Below are positions 57,580 to 64,000 of a DNA stretch of 64,000 nt, piece by piece. The DNA comes from Aquatica leii (Eukaryota; Arthropoda; Insecta; Coleoptera; Lampyridae): contig CM069437.1 of the NCBI GenBank assembly GCA_035610365.1, positions 53,902,093-53,966,092 on the forward strand, given 5' to 3'. Both the position numbers and the translations under genes were made by a program. The notes below the pieces were generated by a model. The model had not been told where the DNA came from, did no database searches, and was given only the letters and a program-made list of their open reading frames with translations. Position 1 is the first letter of the stretch. Each line of letters starts with the position of its first letter.

Positions 57580-57833
57580 TTTCGACAGTAATCTTACTAA
57601 TCTGTATTTGTTCTTCTATTGTTTTTATTTGACTTCTAATACTAAAACTCCATTTTGTGAAAAGTTTCGGACAGTTTTTCTTCTATTTTTCAAGAATGTA
57701 CTTCCACTTTCTGAGAATTTTCGGACAGTTTTTTGCAGAGATTACCTTTTATATTTTCTGTTTATCTACTACTAGAACATTCTATCCCTTTTGGTAATCA
57801 CTTGATGTGATCTCAAACCTTCGATGCGTTTCA
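57580..57833 (-). pseudogene. N-terminal gag and outer 5' LTR piece of old Ty3 copy 2
   Basis: 57580-57745 aligns with the KMEENS-repeat part of gag (TTCGGACAGTTTTTCTTC words). 57746-57833 matches the end of the LTR at 37640-37723 (GATGTGATCTCAAACC, CGATGCGTTTCA). The rest of the 5' LTR and the leader are deleted. The + strand end GCGTTTCA marks the outer end of the old element. Confidence 0.6.
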
Positions 57834-59017
57834 CTATTTATACGCTTCTCCCACCACTCATTGAAATATTACTTACAAAACAGTATAGAAAGCACTAAGT
57901 GTATCAGAAATAAATTTCCCAATTTAACACGCAATAAAAGGCTTGAGAATGCCGTGTGAAATCAATCAGTATACCAAGACAATACATACAAAAACACCTA
58001 AATCGGCGCTGATAACCAAATTTTACATAACAAATTCAACTGGCAGTCTTTTAAGACGCCAATCAATTTTTTAATAACCTATAAACAAGTCATTTGCCTA
58101 AGTTTGTCGATAACGAGGTGACAACTTCCATAAAACTGGTGCAACTACAGAAACCTTATAAAACTGTGGCTAAAAAAAAAGAATTAAGTAAACTTCGCAA
58201 CTAGCGGTAAACGAGAATTTTTAATAACGACGTGACGAGTTGTCAGTGCTATTAATACTTTTATACGGTCAACAATAGTTTTTCCAAAAAATATGTTGCA
58301 TGAACCTCGATTGAAATTAAATGACATCTAATCGAACATTTAAATGATTTAAAATATTCGATTTGTTACGGTCGAAATTCTCTTTACGTACGCTTATGTG
58401 TTTCGACGTGAAATTAGATTCGGATTTTGACGCCCTCTAACAATCGTTTTCTCGTTGGTTGTCATTTGGCGGAAAATCGTCACGCGAAAATGATATAAAA
58501 TGGTCTGTACGCATTGATTATTGATATATCCGTTACCATCTGGAAATTAATGGAAAACCAATTATAATTAGTTAATTATCTAATTTATTCGAAGCGTTAC
58601 AGGGTAAGCTACTGCCGTCTTTTATTAAAAATTCGTTCGTAATTCTTTCTTCCTTTTAACAGCCATTTTGCGTTCCTTCATTTCGCACCTGTTACATTCT
58701 CGATAAATGGATATCGTAAACTACTGCTAAATAAGGCATCACGTTGCCGTACACGGGCGCTGGCGGAAGGCGATTTCCACGCCACGAAATTGGGGTCTTG
58801 CGGAGCCTTCCAGGGCAAATAGTGCTACACGTGGATGACACGACGTTAATCGTATTAATAACCACCTATTTGAGATCTCACTACATACAGTAGTCGATGC
58901 ACGTTTTGTTTACTTTTGAGATAGATTTCATGAATTATTTAATACAAAATTGTTTTAGCCGAACTATCAATTGTGAGTTGGGGTTGTGACACGATTCGTG
59001 TTAATATTTTATTGCAG
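57834..59017. other. No gene recognised
   Basis: AT-rich except for a GC-richer island at 58730-58860 that may be a conserved or regulatory stretch. No open frame, RNA gene or repeat that I can name. Confidence 0.35.
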
Positions 59018-59070
59018 GTCACTGAAGAAGAAAAACGTTTTTCTTCGGGCTAGTGGATGCTGGAATTCGG
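59018..59070 (+). other. Candidate 53-bp internal exon
   Basis: Bounded by a good acceptor (TATTTTATTGCAG) and a consensus donor (GTGAGT). One frame is open (reading SLKKKNVFLRASGCWNS); the others contain stops. Upstream lies the GC-richer island at 58730-58860. It could be a 5' UTR or coding exon of a gene lying beyond the window; it could also be chance. Confidence 0.25.
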
Positions 59071-59234
59071 GTGAGTGATTTGAATTTACTTTAGATATAT
59101 CGTGGTCACGTACAATTACTCACGAACTGTGGTATTACAATTTACGATTAGTAAATAAGTATAACGCGTAGCTACCAATAGGGTATTTAAAATCAGTGAA
59201 ATCACTGTCTCGCATATTGTATGTAGTTGAAGGA

Positions 59235-61140
59235 CATGTACTGTAACCATCGTTTAGAATCGATTGGTTGATTGAGTAATGTTTGGTAACGGACACAGTA
59301 TTTGGATTGACGTTTTTTTTCATTTAATGTATTTTGAAGTTGTTTTAATGTACTTTTGGATTGAGTTTAATAAGTTATTTTACGATTTTTAATTCAGAGT
59401 TACAATGTAAATTGTTGATAAAGTTTTGTATTTTGTTACGCTGTAAACCATCTGATTTCGCGATTTTGCTTATTGAATGTTTCACTTGGATTGTTGAAAA
59501 ATTCCAGTTGTGAGTTATGTTTTCCTTCTGAGATATAATCGTAATTAAATCTATTTTCGCCGTTTGTTTATTTTAAGTGGATTTAAAAGTTCTTTGTTCG
59601 AGTACATTCGTACTTGAATTTCTTTATGTCAAACGTTTAGATTACGTGGAAAAATTAAGTCGTTATCTTAATTTATTAGGCAGTTTAAATTCTTGTAATA
59701 TAATATTTTGTCAAATTGACAGTTTCACGTACAAGCGAAACGCTGTGTCCTAATTATATAAATATGACGTAACATGATTGTTTGCCTCTTTATTGCACTT
59801 CTTCGCGAGAGTATTTTGGTGTTTGAAGTTTCGAACGCAGCCTTTGTGGAAAGGGCAGTCGACGAAAGTTGATATATAGACGTGTTTTTGGTAAATGTGA
59901 GAGTGGGAAGTTAGTTGGTTGACGGTCATAAAAATGTAGATCACGCAGGTGATAATTCACCTTTTCTAATAATTACCGTGGAAGTAAAAGAAGATGGTGC
60001 AGTGAATTTAAGTGGAAAACTTTCCTTTTTCGTAATTACGGTTAATTAAGATCACTGTTTTGCCTAAATTAATATCGCATGTTTCGTTACGTGAATTTGT
60101 GCGTGAGTTTGTTTCGCAATCTCATCCTTCGCCTTGAGGGCGGATTAATAAATCTTCCACTGGTAACCTATTGTTTGGGAAGCAGCCAAAGTCCATCGAG
60201 GTGTTAGCTTTCAAAACCACTGGACCAAAGTTCGACCGGTATCACCAACTAAGAATTAAGGTATTTATCGATTTTGTTGTTTGATCGTGCAGTGTCCCGC
60301 GATTAAAAATACAGGAAAACGATTCAATTTTGAGTCAATTGAAATTACGACTAACGTTGAATTTAATTATTTCAACGAACACGTATAGTGTTTGCGCGAA
60401 ATTAAAATCAATTAATTTTGTTTTGGTGCGTTTGAGAAATAATTCGTATTTCGAATATATGATAATGTAACGACTTATAAACTATATTTTGTTTAGTTCG
60501 AATTAAAGTTCGGACATATATATGTTATAAACTGTATTGTTTTTTTTTGTGTGTGTTATTTTATTTGTTTGTTATAAATATGCGGTCAAGATCTTGAGAT
60601 TTAATTATATTTGACGTCGAATTAACGCTATTGTAGTAGCATTTCTTTTTATAAATTTTAATGTAATGTTTTGTGTGTAAATTATTCATTTTTGTTTGCT
60701 TAAGATTATTTCATTTCTTTTATTCAAAGTTATTTGATATCAATTAGTACTTGTTATTTTATTTTGTTTTTGTTTTAAATTTTCAATCAATAAATGTTAT
60801 ATTGTTAAATGTAAAGAGCTTTTATTCATTTAGCCGCCGCATACGTAAATTTTTGTTTAAGTGTTTTTCAGAATTGTTATAACCCAAGGTAAGTTCTGGG
60901 GTTATAACCAACCGGATGAGCTTTCAGGTAATCAGGGGTTTGAAAGCTTTCCCTTATAGAAATCCTTGATTGGCGCCCTTACCGATTATTTGACTATTTT
61001 ACCGTTCTAGTTCCATTTTTACGACGATGGCGTTTCCAATTTTTCACGGAATTTTAAATAAAACCCAGCCTTCTCCATTGAGCTAGTGGCACAACCCCCG
61101 TTTATGTTACTACATTGCAGGCAGTGACTTTGTGTTAATT
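59235..61140 (+). repeat. Long dispersed noncoding repeat, copy 2 (LTR-like)
   Basis: Collinear with 32495-34275 (see the shared blocks there). TTGGCGCCC at about 60972 resembles a primer-binding site, with AATAAATG (60788) upstream of it, so the order TATA, AATAAA, PBS-like site, leader would fit a long LTR of about 1.7 kb plus leader. No coding sequence attached. Confidence 0.6.
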
Positions 61141-62437
61141 TTGGAATGTAACAGTACTTCGGTTCTTTATAATTGTGTGTGGTGGGTTGCCGATGTTGTA
61201 GGCATCGAGATCTTAACTTTTCTTGTTTCTATAATTCTCTAAATTGACTGTTCCGAACTCAAACGTTAATACCGTTGTAAATACTTAATGTAAACTTTTC
61301 TAGTCTTTAGTAACTCCAACTGTGAGGTGTAATGACTTTTGCTTAGTACAACTACAACTGTGATAAATGTTAATGATAGACTGAGGGCGATTAAAGTTGT
61401 TAATTCTTTTTTTGTGTGCTTATTGTTCCCTACGAACCAGTTTGGGCTACTCGAACAGCTGAGTAGAGGGATTACGAATCTTCGAATTGTTACAAGTTCT
61501 ACACCATTCTGTTGTGAGCGGACAGAAGTATTACTTTGGGATAAGCTCTGGCGCCCTGAAACATCTTTTATATATTTCTTGTGAACCTACCCATCTCCGA
61601 CTATTGCGAGTTTGGCCGTGCAAGGTTCGTAAAACCAAAAAGCTTGTAACAAGTTGTTCCCATCTACATATCGAGCAACGACTTAGAAGATCGAGTTGAA
61701 GCAACTCATAAAAAAATATGTTAATTGTGTAAGCTGTAAGAGCTTCTCACTCACACTAGACACCCGATGTGCCGAACAGAGTGAAAACGTAATAGTCCTA
61801 GTAGATCGGTATTGTCGCGTAACTTATACGGTATAAGAACCGATGCAATAAGAATGTTATCTTAAGACGATATAAATTCTAAATACATAAAAGATGTTTT
61901 ATTAGTTGCAAAAAAAATTTTCATTTTTATTATATTATTTCGCTGGGTTAGAGCAAAACCATCCTACGGCCAAAAAGTACATTTTAGAGTACAGCACAAA
62001 TACTTGTATATTTTACTCTTTCTTTACAATTTTATGGGATAGTGTATTTTGATGGCCTTTGTTGTTTGGAATGTATAAGATACTTATTTAACGAACAAGG
62101 TTGTTAATGATATGTATTAATTATCGCTAAACTCGCTCACGCGTTAATATTGTCGAGATTATTTGTCGCCGATTAACAAACGAGAGTTTAAAATTTTTTC
62201 CGTTGATCGTACGTTAGTAAAACTTATGAAGCTATAAGAAAACCAAAGTATACTTAACCCCTTGCTATATCTAGTAGTCGCGCAATATCGTTAAATTGTT
62301 CATTAATAGAAATTCATTCATTGCTTCAAAAACGTTCATTAATAGGGGTCATTAACGATCTATTTCTGATACATTATTATATGTTAATATTGCTATAAAC
62401 AGACGATCTACGGAAAAATCTGTTAAATACATAACAG
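61141..62437. other. No gene recognised
   Basis: Two overlapping open stretches of 70-81 codons (61339-61699, +) have no known motif. The remainder is AT-rich. Confidence 0.35.
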
Positions 62438-62851
62438 TGAAACGTTTGCGAAGTTGTTGCCGGTTTCGAGAACATTCACGAACTTATTGTCAACTTCCAG
62501 AACCGTTTATCAAAGAATGTAGAAAATTCTCAAAAAGATAACGGAAATGTATAAAAGCGGTTCAAACGAATCATAAAGCAATGATTTGAAGTCAGAAGTA
62601 TTAAGAAGTTGTTTAAATAAATAAGTGATTAACCCATAGTTAAGATAAATATAACGGCGTTCAAGCCCTTAATGTAAATAAGTGCCAGTTTTAGATAAAT
62701 AGAAGGTATCCGCGGACATTATTTTTCGAGTGATTGTAATATATAAATTAGTGTAAGTGTTTTTCTTAAATATCGTTAGATTTAATTAGTTCGTGTAGTT
62801 ATAAACGTATAAAATATTTCGTATAAATAAATTAGCTTAAAATTCGTTACA
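62438..62851 (+). repeat. Solo LTR of the Ty3 family
   Basis: 414 bp from TGAAACG to CGTTACA, matching the LTR at 4010-4422 in length and around GATAACGGAAATGTATAAAAG (TATA box) and the end AATAAATTAGCTTAAAATTCG. No internal sequence on either side, and no clear target duplication (ACAG left, ATAA right). It shows a fourth insertion of this family in the window. Confidence 0.7.
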
Positions 62852-64000
62852 ATAATGATAAATGAGAGACATAAGGTATAGCTTTCTATAAACAAAAAGT
62901 ATTTCTGTAGGTACGACAAAAGCTACTTCGGTTTTAGTGTTTTCTAGGATTTACACTCTACATTGAGTTATAATAGCTTTGCTGACATTGCTGACGTTGT
63001 TAAGACAACATAGGCTTTATAATTTCGTTTGTAACAAAAATGGACATAGAATGGTTCTGCATAATCCAGAGATTTGTTTAATTATTAAACAGATTTCTTG
63101 TAGTTAAAACGTTTTTTTAATAGTGGTATTTTTTACAGGATTAGCTAAATAACAATACTACAATGCATATCTTCTCATCAACATATTTAAGTTGGATTAA
63201 CATTCGTTCTTACTTTTTATGATCGAGATAACGGAAATCGAATGGAATCTTATTTAGCAGAAATAAAAAACATGTTTAAATAGAGATTATGTTTAAATTT
63301 CGAGTTTGTCAACAACATAATTATGTTTTACATTTATAGTATACCTAATAGAGAGGAGGCATCGGTAAAAAATGAAATGTACTATACTATGATATGCTTG
63401 AAACGCGAATTACCCGAGGCAATTAGGAATTAAACTTTTAAGATAATGATGCATTTGCTTATATAACTTCGTTAAAAATAATGGTAAAATAATAACATAA
63501 TCAACTATTTTTAAGGCCCTTAGTTTTTTGTAAGTTACAGAGAGAAAAACGCATACATTGTACAAATCGAATTACAATTTTTAACTGTTGGAATCGAGAC
63601 ATTCAACGACTCAGACACTTTTTCGATAAGACGCAATGTAATTTATATTCTTTCGATGCAAATGTAGTAGGATCTTAAAAATACCGATTCAACAACATAG
63701 GTAAGTAGATATAAAAAACACATCAACGTAGTTAAATGTTTGTTACATTTTTCAAACAGTCACCAATACGCATCTCTTTTTTAAGAGATGCCCCGCATGA
63801 TTGCAATAGAATGCAAGAGATAGTTGTTTACCACCACAAAAACAATGTTGTTAAAAGAAAACTTCTATAATATTTTGTTTTGTTTGTGGTTTGTAAACTT
63901 TATAGATATGTAAATAAATATAATAAAGCTTACTAACGTCAGAGCATTATAACGTTTTTAAACTCTTTATTAAAAATCCAGCCTCATTTTAAAATCTTTT
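62852..64000. other. No gene recognised
   Basis: AT-rich DNA with stops in all frames; nothing identified up to the window end. Confidence 0.4.

Larger units (their letters stand above)
37356..57833 (-). mobile_element. Old Ty3/gypsy copy opened by nested insertions (copy 2)
   Basis: Minus-strand remains of the same family as the young copy, in strictly collinear order: 3' LTR (37356-37723), the end of pol with macro and CCCH remnants (37724-38545), protease/gag border (40535-40740), gag (48360-49008), coiled-coil gag (53515-53660, 55835-55870, 57580-57745) and the outer end of the 5' LTR (57746-57833). The flanks are ATAT on the left and CTAT on the right, near the family's 4-bp ATAT target. 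The middle of pol (integrase start to RT) is missing and replaced by non-LTR debris. Insertions of a MITE-like element with the young Ty3 copy, two TIR elements and a hAT element account for the rest. Confidence 0.75.

Noticed and set aside
1..64000. tRNA, rRNA or other classical RNA genes
   Set aside because: I looked for cloverleaf boxes and conserved RNA words by eye and saw none; a tRNAscan or Rfam run could still find some.

Overview
The window is nuclear DNA from an insect. The four host genes are animal genes (TRIP13/PCH2, MED1, NUDT9 and a trehalose/sugar-transporter-like MFS protein). Most of their introns are tiny (45-49 nt) with GT-AG ends, the DNA is AT-rich, and the repeats are arthropod types (Ty3/gypsy, Penelope-like, Jockey-like non-LTR, hAT, MULE). 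A beetle-like genome is a guess from the small introns; the sequence does not prove the order.

Layout. 1-4422: a decayed Ty3/gypsy copy on the + strand, ending about 0.5 kb upstream of TRIP13 (4935-6476, +, 7 exons, 415 aa). 6.8-14.4 kb: remains of a non-LTR element, a rearranged Penelope-like element (PLE) and a Jockey-like element. 15252-20446: MED1 (+, 6 exons, 1545 aa). 22567-28194: NUDT9 (-, 4 exons, 283 aa); its 4.4 kb third intron holds PLE and non-LTR debris, including a hammerhead-ribozyme-like motif. 28.8-30.2 kb: a broken MULE/SWIM transposase gene. 32.5-34.3 and 59.2-61.1 kb: two copies of a long noncoding dispersed repeat. 34902-36326: an MFS sugar transporter (-, 2 exons, 459 aa). 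37356-57833: a 20 kb nest of transposons. 62438-62851: a solo LTR.

The nest. An old minus-strand Ty3 copy, with LTR pieces at 37356-37723 and ending at 57833, has been opened by at least five insertions, and its segments stay collinear with the young copy of the same family. The insertions are non-LTR debris, a MITE-like element holding the young Ty3 copy (41142-47838, identical 445-bp LTRs), two neighbouring members of one TIR family (49009-53514 and 53661-55834), and a hAT element (55871-57579). The first TIR element itself contains a hAT-type MITE with a perfect 8-bp target duplication and a 2.3 kb LTR element (51106-53422).

Two things stand out. First, the young Ty3 element carries, after its integrase, a macro domain of the TARG1/OARD1 type with both catalytic residues, followed by a CCCH zinc finger. 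Remnants of this tail occur in all three copies, so it belongs to the family. Second, the 51106-53422 element has identical LTRs, a 5-bp target duplication, a primer-binding site and polypurine tract, but its single intact 595-codon ORF fuses the front of Gag directly to a complete integrase. Protease, reverse transcriptase and RNase H are missing, so it must borrow them. The host genes look ordinary and intact; most of the remaining DNA is transposon-derived or unidentified.
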